Shown in pieces: positions 52,579-60,647 of a DNA stretch of 64,000 nt. The translations under genes were made by a program, and so were the position numbers. The stretch's first letter is position 1. Each line of letters starts with the position of its first letter. The stretch is from assembly GCA_018061025.1 (NCBI GenBank), contig JAGOUY010000003.1:52722-116721 (forward strand), in the 5' to 3' direction. This stretch comes from Patescibacteria group bacterium. GTDB lineage: Bacteria; Patescibacteriota; Patescibacteriia; 2-12-FULL-60-25. The notes under the pieces were generated by a model. It was given only the letters and a program-made list of their open reading frames with translations, was not told the DNA's origin and did not search any database.

Positions 52579-53469
52579 ATGTGGAAACGTTTTTCATCTG
52601 ATACACACGTCCTCATCCAAGGGATGACGGGCAAAGAGGGGATGCGCATGACCAAGTGGCTCCTCGGGAGCGGCGTTCGAGTTGTTGCAGGAGTTACGCC
52701 TGGCAAAGGGGGTCAAACCGTGGAAGGCCTCCCCGTGTTTAATAGTGTGGGCGAAGCGAAGGCGGCTTTTCCCGACATCGAAGTCACGAGTATCGTCGTC
52801 CCGCCTCTGCGGGTGTTGGGTGCCGTCGAAGACGCCTTGCAAAATGGAATAAAATATCTCCAGATCCTGACGGAAACGATTCCCGTCCATGATGTCCTTG
52901 CGATGCGACAAAAAGCGCATGCAGCCGGTGCGACCATTCTTGGTCCCAGCTCTGTCGGCTATCTTCAATTTCCAAAATTTCGCGTTGGGTATATCGGTGG
53001 AGAAGAACCATTTCGTCTCTTAAAAGAAGGTTCTGTTGCTGTTGTCTCCAACTCAGGCGGAATGACAAATGAACTCCTTATGGGATTGTCTCGACGCGGG
53101 ATCGGAATTCGTTGCGCCTTCGCCGTCGGTGGAGACCGTGTGCTTGGTACGTCTCTTGGCGACGCCTTGGCACATGTCGATGCTTCGCCTGATGTCACAG
53201 CGATTGCCATGTTTGCCGAACCAGGACATCCTATTCTACAAGCCTTAGCAAGCGGCGCCGTCACAAGCAAAAAACCGCTAGCAATTCTCATGCCAGGGGA
53301 CGTTCTTGACACGCTCCCTCGCGGTACCCCGTATGGTCATACGGGTACCGTCCTCGGCGAAGATGATCGTTCTGTTCCCGAGATGCGAGCCGCCATTCGA
53401 GAAAAAGGCTATATCTGTACCGGCTCCCTGCAAGAGCTGTTCGAGGCCTGTGAGAAAATGAATAAATAA
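52579..53469 (+). CDS. CoA-binding subunit, SucD/ATP-citrate lyase-like
   Basis: 296 residues. VLIQGMTGKEGMRMTK begins the CoA-binding Rossmann domain, and VSNSGGMTNE starts the ligase domain. H254 in PYGHTGTVLGED occupies the place of the histidine phosphorylated during catalysis in SucD and ATP-citrate lyase. ATG 52579 is chosen; an in-frame start at 52525 would put the intergenic repeat inside the protein and lacks family sequence. Partner of the upstream ATP-grasp subunit. Confidence 0.83.
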   Translation: MWKRFSSDTHVLIQGMTGKEGMRMTKWLLGSGVRVVAGVTPGKGGQTVEGLPVFNSVGEAKAAFPDIEVTSIVVPPLRVLGAVEDALQNGIKYLQILTETIPVHDVLAMRQKAHAAGATILGPSSVGYLQFPKFRVGYIGGEEPFRLLKEGSVAVVSNSGGMTNELLMGLSRRGIGIRCAFAVGGDRVLGTSLGDALAHVDASPDVTAIAMFAEPGHPILQALASGAVTSKKPLAILMPGDVLDTLPRGTPYGHTGTVLGEDDRSVPEMRAAIREKGYICTGSLQELFEACEKMNK

Positions 53470-53480
53470 TATTTTATTGT

Positions 53481-54173
53481 ATGTCTTTTGGATCTATCAA
53501 AGACGGTGAATACCAATTGCGTGACGTACCCGTTTCACGTCTCATGCAGGAGCAGGATCTTGTCTCTGTTTTGTGCTTAGCTTGGCTTGGCCGTCTCCCT
53601 ACGGAAGCAGAGAAGCCCTTGTTAAACGCCTGTCTCATCGCTTCCATTGATCATGGACAAGAACCGCCAAGCGCCCACGTGACACGTCGCGTTGCGAGCT
53701 GTGGCAAGCCCGTTGCCGATGCAGTTGCCGCCGGTCTTCTGACCCTTGGCCCTCGTCACGGCAATGCGGCCACGGCCGCCGGTCAATGGGTACAAGACGC
53801 CGTCAAAGCCGGACGTACACCTGCAGAAGTGGTAGAAGAATCGCTCGCAAACAAAAAGCGCCTATCGGGCATCGGTCACCCAGAATATACGATCGATCCA
53901 CGCACCACCACAATTAGTGCTCTTGCAAAAACACATCTTCCTGCGACGACACATCTCGTTTTTGCGCTCGAAGTTTCGCGCCTTATGACGGAACGCAAGG
54001 GGAGTCCGCTCCCGTTAAATGTCGACGGAGCCATAGGATCGCTTATGGCAGATTTAGAGTGGCCTCTCGCCTTTGCCGATGCGATTTTTCTCGTCGCTCG
54101 CACCATGGGGCTCGTAGCCCACGCCTGGGAGGAGGGTGAAGCGACCGCAGGTGGCACCTATAAACGTGGGTAA
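53481..54173 (+). CDS. Citryl-CoA lyase/citrate-synthase-like subunit
   Basis: 230 residues, far shorter than citrate synthase (about 370-430) and about the size of the lyase domain of ATP-citrate lyase. IDHGQEPPSAHVTRR (H58, H66), GPRHGNA (H93), GIGHPEY (H133) and NVDGAIGSL (D182) align by eye with the catalytic segments of that domain, as do YALEV-like FALEVSRLM and ARTMGLVAHAWEE. It should split citryl-CoA, or a related acyl-CoA, into acetyl-CoA and a keto acid. It ends the three-gene set. Confidence 0.83.
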   Translation: MSFGSIKDGEYQLRDVPVSRLMQEQDLVSVLCLAWLGRLPTEAEKPLLNACLIASIDHGQEPPSAHVTRRVASCGKPVADAVAAGLLTLGPRHGNAATAAGQWVQDAVKAGRTPAEVVEESLANKKRLSGIGHPEYTIDPRTTTISALAKTHLPATTHLVFALEVSRLMTERKGSPLPLNVDGAIGSLMADLEWPLAFADAIFLVARTMGLVAHAWEEGEATAGGTYKRG

Positions 54174-54179
54174 GCTGCA

Positions 54180-54208
54180 TTGACACACGTCCAACCAATT
54201 CGTATCGT
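54180..54208 (+). promoter_or_regulatory. Promoter with consensus -35 before the UDP-sugar dehydrogenase gene
   Basis: TTGACA (54180-54185), a 17-base spacer and TATCGT (54203-54208). The predicted start near 54215 leaves about 8 bases of leader before ATG 54223. It indicates that the dehydrogenase gene is not only read through from the ATP-citrate-lyase-like genes. Confidence 0.6.
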
Positions 54209-54222
54209 ACCCTAATATCTCT

Positions 54223-55056
54223 ATGAACAAGACGCGCTATTCTGTAGGCATCATGGGAACCGGCTTTGTGGGCGGCGCGTTGAAGCGCTACTTTGAGTCA
54301 TCCGGTGTTACACCGTTTACCTATGACAAAGGCAAGAACGAAGGTTCGATAGAAGAAGTGAATAAAGCCGACGTGGTATTTATTTGCGTTCCAACTCCTT
54401 ATTATCTTGACGGGAGTGGCTTTGATTTATCTTACGTACGCTCAGCGCTTGATGCGATCCAAGGAGGAAAAATTGTCGTATTAAAATCCACCGTCATTCC
54501 CGGTACGACGGCCATGCTCCAAGCAGAATATCCGCACCATAAGCTCATGTATAATCCGGAGTTTTTGACGGAGGTTACCGCCGATCAAGACATGAATTTC
54601 CCTGATCGCCAGATCCTTGGAACGACGGAGCAGAGTTATACGGTCGCCGCAGATATCATGGCGATGCTCCCACTTGCTCCCTTTGAGCGCGTGGTTCCCT
54701 CTACGGTCGCTGAGATGGTCAAGTATGCAGGTAACACATGGTTTGCCGTCAAAGTCACGTTCTCAAATCAGATGTACGACTTGGCGCAAAAAATGGGCGT
54801 CGATTACGACAACGTCAAAGAATGTATGGCGGCCGATAAACGTATTGGCCGTACCCACCTCGATATTTTTCACAAAGGCTATCGTGGCTACGGGGGTAAA
54901 TGTCTTCCTAAGGATACGCGCGCCCTCATCCAATTGGCGGCAGCCCGTGGAGTTGACCTCACACTTCTTCAGTCGTCCGAAGACTACAACAACGCCCTCG
55001 TCGCCGCCCAAGGCATGGACATCCAATGGCAAGAAGGCTCTCCTAAGAAACCTTAA
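54223..55056 (+). CDS. Short UDP-glucose/UDP-N-acetylglucosamine 6-dehydrogenase
   Basis: 277 residues against about 400-450 for the family. The NAD loop GTGFVGG, FICVPTPY, YNPEFLTE, the lysine region MVKYAGNTWF and the catalytic Cys227 in GGKCLPKD are all present. The C-terminal UDP-binding domain is almost entirely missing. The reading frame has its own promoter and ends cleanly, so this looks like a natural short form. It would oxidise C6 of a UDP-hexose to the uronic acid and could feed both the WbpB/D/E route and the UDP-xylose-synthase-like enzyme. Confidence 0.8.
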   Translation: MNKTRYSVGIMGTGFVGGALKRYFESSGVTPFTYDKGKNEGSIEEVNKADVVFICVPTPYYLDGSGFDLSYVRSALDAIQGGKIVVLKSTVIPGTTAMLQAEYPHHKLMYNPEFLTEVTADQDMNFPDRQILGTTEQSYTVAADIMAMLPLAPFERVVPSTVAEMVKYAGNTWFAVKVTFSNQMYDLAQKMGVDYDNVKECMAADKRIGRTHLDIFHKGYRGYGGKCLPKDTRALIQLAAARGVDLTLLQSSEDYNNALVAAQGMDIQWQEGSPKKP

Positions 55057-55094
55057 GACGTGAAACGTGTAGCGTAGAACCATGAGCGATCAGG

Positions 55095-55122
55095 GATTCA
55101 CGATTCACGATTCACGATTCAC
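55095..55122 (+). repeat. Tandem heptamer (GATTCAC)4
   Basis: Four exact head-to-tail copies of GATTCAC immediately before ATG 55127. In frame with the gene an upstream ATG exists at 55082, so copy-number change could shift which start is in frame. Confidence 0.85.
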
Positions 55123-55126
55123 GACT

Positions 55127-56050
55127 ATGTCTCTCTATCTCGTTACCGGCGGCGCCGGGTTTATCGGTTCACACTTAACGGAAGCCTTGCTAGCCCAAGG
55201 CCACCGTGTCCGTGTTCTCGATAATCTCTCAACCGGAAAACGAGAGAATGTTCCTGCAGAGGCAGAATTTTTTGAAGCTGATTTGTGCGATCTAGAAGCC
55301 ATCCGGCCTGCCTTCGAGGGGGTGGAGGGTCTTTTTCATGTGGGCGCCTTGCCTCGCGTGCCACTTTCGATTGCGCAGCCTGTCGAAACAGCCAAGAGCA
55401 ATATCATGGGCACGTTAAATGCCCTTGTGGCAGCCCGCGATGCGAAAGTGAAGCGTGTCGTGTATAGCGCCACGTCTTCTGCGTATGGAAACCAAGAGCA
55501 ATTACCGCTCACGCCAGACATGCGCCCCAACCCCTTGAATCCTTACGCCTTACAAAAATACGTAGGTGAATTATTTTGTCAGCAATTCGCATCTCTTTAC
55601 GGAATCGAGACGGTGTCTTTACGCTACTTCAACGTCTACGGGCCTCGCATGGCCAACGACGGAGCCTATGTGACGGTCATCGCGATTTTTATGCGTCAGA
55701 TGAAAGCCCATGAGACGCTCACCATTGATGGAGACGGAGAACAGACCCGAGATTTTACCCATGTAAAGGACGTAGTCTCTGCCAACATCGCGGCGATGCA
55801 GTCACCCAAGGTTGGAAACGGGGAAGTATTGAACGTAGGGAATGGAGAGCGTTACTCAGTCAACTTTATTGCCAAGAAAATCAGCAAAGATATCTCACAC
55901 CGCGAATCACCTCGTGGAAAAGGCGAAGCACGGGACACGTTGGCGGATATCTCACTTACAAAGCGGTTGTTGTCGTGGAATCCTCAGATTCCATTTGAGC
56001 AGGGGTTGATAGACTTGTTGCGTAAAGAGGGGATCGAGCCTGTCTTGTAA
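55127..56050 (+). CDS. UDP-glucose 4-epimerase-like nucleotide-sugar epimerase
   Basis: A 307-residue extended SDR: TGGAGFIG at residues 7-14, LDNLSTGKRENV (adenosine side), SATSSAYG and Y140/K144 (YALQK), then RYFNVYGPRM and DGEQTRDFTHVKD. These match the GalE/WbpP-like 4-epimerase group. ATG 55127 was chosen over 55082 because the extra residues are encoded by the heptamer repeat. The last 95 bases overlap, on the opposite strand, the 3' end of the GT-C gene 55956-57335. Confidence 0.87.
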   Translation: MSLYLVTGGAGFIGSHLTEALLAQGHRVRVLDNLSTGKRENVPAEAEFFEADLCDLEAIRPAFEGVEGLFHVGALPRVPLSIAQPVETAKSNIMGTLNALVAARDAKVKRVVYSATSSAYGNQEQLPLTPDMRPNPLNPYALQKYVGELFCQQFASLYGIETVSLRYFNVYGPRMANDGAYVTVIAIFMRQMKAHETLTIDGDGEQTRDFTHVKDVVSANIAAMQSPKVGNGEVLNVGNGERYSVNFIAKKISKDISHRESPRGKGEARDTLADISLTKRLLSWNPQIPFEQGLIDLLRKEGIEPVL

Positions 56051-57335
56051 CCCGAGATAACCCATAGGCACACAGCAAAAGAGCGAAAGGGAGCAACGGT
56101 GTGCGAACACGGTGCACAACGATACCTGCATTAACAAAAGAAGCGAGCATGATCCCAAGCGCGAAACACAAGAGCAGACGAGGTCGCTGTTCGCGAATGG
56201 TTCGCAAAGAGAACGCAAGACCCACTAAGCCAAGACTTGCTAAAAATAAGACGTAGACAATGTCTACAGCGAACAGTATTTGCCGTACGATAGGGGTGTA
56301 ATAGTGTTCAAGGCTATCAAAAACGGTTATTTGTGTTGTCCCATACCAAATGCGTGGGGTTTGCCGCAGGTATAATAAGAAGGATTTTTTCCAGCCGTAC
56401 TCGCGTGTCACCTGATCAAAAACACCACGCAAAGCGGGGTAGCCTTCCGTTGTATAGAGCCAGTTATTTCTAAACGGTGCCTTTCCATCTCCAAGGTCTA
56501 CCGCGGGTAAAATGTGTTCACGGTGAGCCTCAGCGAGTTGCCCACGATAGGTATGATCAGCATTACCGATTCCCAGAACGGTATTATACTCACGCGTGCT
56601 GCTCAGGATAGGAGTTCCTACCTGGAGAGTATTTCGTCCAATCCAGATCATTGGAATAGATAGCGCGCTAAGGAATAGGATTAGCCATTGTTTTGGTGAT
56701 CGAACCGATTGAAAAAAGAACACGGCCAGCAAACAAGGGAGTAACGCAAGGCCTTGGGGGCGTACTAAAATAGCAAATCCCAAGAGGAGCGGGCTCAGGT
56801 AGAGGGTACGGCGTTGTTGGGGTGCAACGAGCGCAAGATAAAAGCTAAGGCACACCAAAAAACTAAAGGCCGTATCACTAAACGTTTGTAGACCGATAAA
56901 GATGGTATAGGTATCGAACAGCCAAAAAGAGGTCACAAGTGTAGCGATCCAGTAGGGCAGCCCGAGCCAACGGCGACAGAGCCGGTAGATCATCCACCCA
57001 ATGCTCAGGCGACCGATCACGTGAAGGAAGAGCATCAAGTACCCTTTTGGCTCAATAAGGTATGTGGCGGCGAGGAGGAGGGGATAGCCAGGGGTTCGTA
57101 GTAATTCCGGAAGGAGGGGAGGGGCAGGGCTCGTACTAAACGTTCCGTGCTGTAAGAGATTTTGTGCGAGGATACGATACTCTGTGCCATCATAGCGGGG
57201 TGATGGGGTAAGGCCTTTGTAGGCCATGTAGCCAACAATAGAGACTTGCACCAGCCCAGACACCAGAAAACACACGACTAAAACGCGTCGGGTGCGAAAA
57301 AGATCCCAGCCTTTGGTGAAGAGAGAGCGAATCAT
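55956..57335 (-). CDS. Membrane glycosyltransferase, GT39/ArnT-like (GT-C)
   Basis: 459 residues, polytopic. PRYDGTEYRILAQNLLQHG and LRTPGYPLLLAATYL form the acidic first loop of GT39-like enzymes. The soluble tail of about 30 residues (ending EDSTTTTAL) is encoded on the strand opposite the 3' end of the epimerase, a 95-base convergent overlap. The start overlaps the stop of the phosphosugar transferase gene (ATGA). Probably adds a side-branch sugar from a polyprenyl-phosphate donor. Confidence 0.8.
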   Translation of the reverse strand: MIRSLFTKGWDLFRTRRVLVVCFLVSGLVQVSIVGYMAYKGLTPSPRYDGTEYRILAQNLLQHGTFSTSPAPPLLPELLRTPGYPLLLAATYLIEPKGYLMLFLHVIGRLSIGWMIYRLCRRWLGLPYWIATLVTSFWLFDTYTIFIGLQTFSDTAFSFLVCLSFYLALVAPQQRRTLYLSPLLLGFAILVRPQGLALLPCLLAVFFFQSVRSPKQWLILFLSALSIPMIWIGRNTLQVGTPILSSTREYNTVLGIGNADHTYRGQLAEAHREHILPAVDLGDGKAPFRNNWLYTTEGYPALRGVFDQVTREYGWKKSFLLYLRQTPRIWYGTTQITVFDSLEHYYTPIVRQILFAVDIVYVLFLASLGLVGLAFSLRTIREQRPRLLLCFALGIMLASFVNAGIVVHRVRTPLLPFALLLCAYGLSRVTRQARSPLYATSLSTPAQMESEDSTTTTAL

Positions 57336-58702
57336 GTGCCCTGACGACGAAGAATGATACCTATGGTCTTTAATAAGATGGCAGCATCAAGCAAAAGTGA
57401 GCGATGCTTAATGTAGAAGAGATCGTACTGGAGTTTTTTTAGGTTGTCTTCCAGGCTCGAAGTCGGTTCCAAAAAGCGTACCTGAGCCCAGCCCGTTAAC
57501 CCAGGGCGTGCCAAATGGCGCAGATTATAATAGGGCATGCGCGCAATCAGGGGATCAACAAACTCCGGACGTTCCGGTCGAGGACCCACGAAGGTCAGGT
57601 CTCCACGAAGCACATTCCAGATTTGCGGTAGCTCATCAATTCGCAGTTGACGCAATAAGCGACCAAGGGCGAAGACGCGTGGATCCGTTTTGGTTGAGGC
57701 CGTAAAGCGAGGTCCATCCTTTTCCGCGTTCACGTTCATGGTACGGAACTTCCAAATCTTCATGAGCTTGCCATGACGTCCAACGCGTGTCTGTGAGTAA
57801 AAAATCGGACCAGCGGAACTGAGTTTTATCAAGAGGGTTACCAGCGGAGTGAGAAATAGGGTAAGGAAGGCAAAAGGAATCGCGAGAAAAATATCCGTGC
57901 CTCGCTTGAATGACTCATACCAGGCTTTTTCTGATTCATTCAAGTGCTGCAAAAACCAGCTTTGGTTCACATAGCTAAGGGGAATGCGTCCCGTCGTCGC
58001 TTCTTCAAGTTCGGCACGATCAATAATAGTGAGTTGGTCAAATAGGGCGGTGTACAATACATTTGTCACCTGGGGGAACTCGTCTAGGTGTGTTCCAAGA
58101 ACAACTGTTTGGATCTGTTGCGCCTGAATAGAATCGTGAGAGATGTGGTCCACGGACGTGCAGGTGAACGGCATGCGGATTTCAGGGGTGTCTTGTGTCA
58201 CGACGGCAGCTACTAAGTCGGCTCCTAGCGAGCTTGTTCGTAACAGCTCATGCACCTCCAGCGCTTCACTAACTGGACCAATGAAGAGGACGCGTTCTCG
58301 TTCGAACGTTCCCATGATGAAGCGATGGAAGCATAGGCGCCACGCGTATCCAAATAAAAGAGCAATAAGAAAATAAAGGAGGAGGTTGGCACGCGGGGCA
58401 ATACCAAAAACGGGCAAGAGGTAAAAGAAACCAAAAGCCACCCCCAGGTTCACAATCATCCCCTCCAGGTAGGTACGAAACAGCTTAAGCGTGTCTTGAC
58501 CCAGAGCCAGGTCGTACAACCCCGCAATATAAAAACCAATAATCCAAAGCAAGGTGACAATCGTAAATGGGGCGATGTGTGTCGGCCAGGTATTGAGGCT
58601 GCCGTAGCGGATAAAGAGGGTGAGGACAATACAGGCTTCTAGCAGCAAAAAATCCCCACTAATCAAAATCAGGCGTTTTAGTTGTTGTTGGGCTTGAATC
58701 AT
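57332..58702 (-). CDS. Polyprenyl-phosphate hexose-1-phosphate transferase (WbaP/WcaJ-like)
   Basis: 456 residues. Four N-terminal membrane segments and a nucleotide-binding-like middle domain (RVLFIGPVSEALE) precede the C-terminal bacterial sugar-transferase domain, with KRGTDIFLAIPFA, KIWKFRTMN, DELPQIWNVLRGDLTFVGPRP and ARPGLTGWAQV. It moves a sugar-1-phosphate from a nucleotide sugar to polyprenyl phosphate and so initiates the repeat unit. It is the first gene of a two-gene minus-strand operon behind a strong promoter. Confidence 0.92.
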   Translation of the reverse strand: MIQAQQQLKRLILISGDFLLLEACIVLTLFIRYGSLNTWPTHIAPFTIVTLLWIIGFYIAGLYDLALGQDTLKLFRTYLEGMIVNLGVAFGFFYLLPVFGIAPRANLLLYFLIALLFGYAWRLCFHRFIMGTFERERVLFIGPVSEALEVHELLRTSSLGADLVAAVVTQDTPEIRMPFTCTSVDHISHDSIQAQQIQTVVLGTHLDEFPQVTNVLYTALFDQLTIIDRAELEEATTGRIPLSYVNQSWFLQHLNESEKAWYESFKRGTDIFLAIPFAFLTLFLTPLVTLLIKLSSAGPIFYSQTRVGRHGKLMKIWKFRTMNVNAEKDGPRFTASTKTDPRVFALGRLLRQLRIDELPQIWNVLRGDLTFVGPRPERPEFVDPLIARMPYYNLRHLARPGLTGWAQVRFLEPTSSLEDNLKKLQYDLFYIKHRSLLLDAAILLKTIGIILRRQGT

Positions 58703-58728
58703 AAGGGATGGCCATTTCGCCGTCAGTG

Positions 58729-58756
58729 ATTATACGGTAGACTATATCTATGTCAT
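58729..58756 (-). promoter_or_regulatory. Strong promoter for the initiating transferase, within a divergent promoter region
   Basis: On the minus strand ATGACA (58751-58756) is followed after 16 bases by consensus TATAAT (58729-58734); the predicted start is near 58722, 20 bases before ATG 58702. On the plus strand TAGACT (58738-58743) lies 6 bases before ATG 58750 and could start a leaderless subtilase mRNA. The two would compete. Confidence 0.6.
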
Positions 58757-60111
58757 CTGTCTACGGGAGCCGTAAGAACAGGCGCGCTCCTCGTGGAAGG
58801 CGCTTTTTCCCCCTTGCACTGGGGCTCTTGCTAGGAGCTGGTCTATCTTTGTCTGTGGCGGAGGCGGCGCCTATTATATCTTCCCCGTGGTCTGAAGAAT
58901 TATTTTTGGCGTCCCCCCCTTCTTCTACCCTCACCGTCATCCCAAATGATCCCTTGTGGAACCGCGAATGGCATTTGCGCCAGATTAAGGCAGATCAAGC
59001 TTGGACGGTAAGCACCGGGACGCCAGACGTCGTGGTTGCAATTATTGATGTAGGTGTAGATGTCACGCATCCGGATTTGCGCGAGGTTATTTGGACAAAT
59101 CCCCATGAACAGCCGGGAGACGGGATAGATAACGACCATAATGGATTTATTGACGATGTTCAGGGATGGAATTTTGTCAGTAATACTTCCGATGTTCGCC
59201 CTCTGTATAAACCGTTCCAATCAGAAGATGCCTGGAGTCATGGGACGATGGTCGCCTCGCTCATTGGTGCCAAGGGCAATGATGGTCTCGGGATGGTTGG
59301 GGTTGCGTGGAACATACGTCTTATGCCCCTTGTTGCGCTTAATGCAGATGGTGCCGGTTCAACCCAAGATATTGTGCGGGCAATCAACTACGCTCTGAGG
59401 ATGGGGGTAGAGGTAATTAATTTAAGTTTAGCTGGCTATGAAGAAGATCCGGCCTTAACCGAGGCGATTCATCGCGCTTCTCAGGCCGGAATCGTGGTCG
59501 TGTCTGCCAATGGAAATAATAATAACGACAGTGTCGGGATAGACATTGATGAAATACCAAGTTATCCCGCCTGTGGAGAAAAGGGGGAGGATGCAATCAT
59601 CGGTGTGGGAGGTACGGATGCAGACGACCAAAAAGCTCCCTATGCCAACTTTGGAAGGCGTTGCACCGATATTTCCGCGCCGGGCTTCGAATTATTTGCC
59701 GCCCGTCCTAGCTATGCCGGTGAACCATACGCTGGTTCTACCCCCATCCCTGCGTATCGTGAACGGGTAGGCGGAACAAGCGTAGCCGCTCCCTTGGTCG
59801 CAGGCGCTGCCGCTCTTTTACGCTCCGCTCATCCAGACTGGACCGTACGACAAATCCAGGAACGTCTCTATACGACATCAGACCTTCTGCCATTGGATGA
59901 CGGAACGGGGGTGAAAACAGCCTGGGGGTATGGTCGTCTGAACGTAGGTCGAGCTCTTAGCGGAGAGTCGTCCCCAGTCGTCTCCCTTATGTCGAGCACC
60001 GCTCCTTCAAGCACGCTACCTCTCCCACCCGAACGTAAGAAGATCAGATTACCCAAGATTCCTTTTAAGGCGCTCACCTCTTTACAGAGGCTTGTGGACG
60101 CGTTCAAATAG
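58750..60111 (+). CDS. Exported subtilisin-like serine protease (S8)
   Basis: 453 residues. A basic N-terminus and a hydrophobic stretch (residues about 20-39, ending AEAA) form a signal peptide. The catalytic triad is D100 (IIDVGVD), H164 (SHGTMVAS) and S344 (GGTSVAAP); the usual DTG around the Asp is DVG here. GDGIDNDHNGFIDD is an Asp-rich stretch between D100 and H164 that may bind calcium. A Pro/Ser-rich tail ends the protein. It should act outside the membrane; substrate unknown. Its place in a glycan locus may reflect processing of surface proteins. Confidence 0.9.
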   Translation: MSSVYGSRKNRRAPRGRRFFPLALGLLLGAGLSLSVAEAAPIISSPWSEELFLASPPSSTLTVIPNDPLWNREWHLRQIKADQAWTVSTGTPDVVVAIIDVGVDVTHPDLREVIWTNPHEQPGDGIDNDHNGFIDDVQGWNFVSNTSDVRPLYKPFQSEDAWSHGTMVASLIGAKGNDGLGMVGVAWNIRLMPLVALNADGAGSTQDIVRAINYALRMGVEVINLSLAGYEEDPALTEAIHRASQAGIVVVSANGNNNNDSVGIDIDEIPSYPACGEKGEDAIIGVGGTDADDQKAPYANFGRRCTDISAPGFELFAARPSYAGEPYAGSTPIPAYRERVGGTSVAAPLVAGAAALLRSAHPDWTVRQIQERLYTTSDLLPLDDGTGVKTAWGYGRLNVGRALSGESSPVVSLMSSTAPSSTLPLPPERKKIRLPKIPFKALTSLQRLVDAFK

Positions 60112-60120
60112 TACTCCTCT

Positions 60121-60582
60121 ATGATTCGTTGGATATTCGACAAAAGTCTCCCGTATCTGCCTGAGCGATTTACCCATCACCGCAACGAAGGGGAGCAGGT
60201 GGTACGCTTCCTCTTTATTGGTGGCGTAAGTTTTTTGTTTAATTACAGCGTGTACTACCTCATTTCTCGCATCCTATGGCCAGCGGGCGATCGCACCTTG
60301 GAAAATTTTATCGCCGTTGCCATTACCTCCACCTTGAATTATCTCGCGCATCGTCGTTGGACATTCCGTTCGCAGGGCAGGCATCGTTCCCAGGCTATTC
60401 GTTACGTAGGAGTCGCATTAAGTGCGATTGCAATTCAATCATTTCTTTTTTGGGTAGGGTATCATCTCTTGCATGCCCATGACCTGATCGTTATCTTTGT
60501 AGTAGCGGTTATCATCCCGTTCTACACGTATCTTACCCACAAGTTCTTCACGTTTCGTGAGTCCCATAGCTCCTCATTTTGA
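60121..60582 (+). CDS. GtrA-family membrane protein
   Basis: 153 residues with four hydrophobic segments: VRFLFIGGVSFLFNYSVYYL, then a NYLAHRRWTF loop, and two further helices ending in TYLTHKFFTFRE. These are hallmarks of the GtrA family, thought to flip polyprenyl-phosphate-linked monosaccharides. It would hand the products of the GT2 synthases to the GT-C enzymes. It follows the subtilase by 9 bases. Confidence 0.88.
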   Translation: MIRWIFDKSLPYLPERFTHHRNEGEQVVRFLFIGGVSFLFNYSVYYLISRILWPAGDRTLENFIAVAITSTLNYLAHRRWTFRSQGRHRSQAIRYVGVALSAIAIQSFLFWVGYHLLHAHDLIVIFVVAVIIPFYTYLTHKFFTFRESHSSSF

Positions 60583-60647
60583 GATCGCTCATCATCTCTG
60601 GTCGCAGGCCAGTTCAGCTGGCTGATTTTAACCTTTACATGCTATCT

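Noticed and set aside
51388..53469. Ordinary succinyl-CoA synthetase (sucCD)
   Set aside because: The adjacent citryl-CoA-lyase-like gene and the NYLEASGNPD stretch fit ATP-citrate lyase better, though a sequence tree is needed to be certain.
55095..55122. Possible CRISPR repeats
   Set aside because: Seven-base units in direct tandem without spacers; no cas gene in the window.
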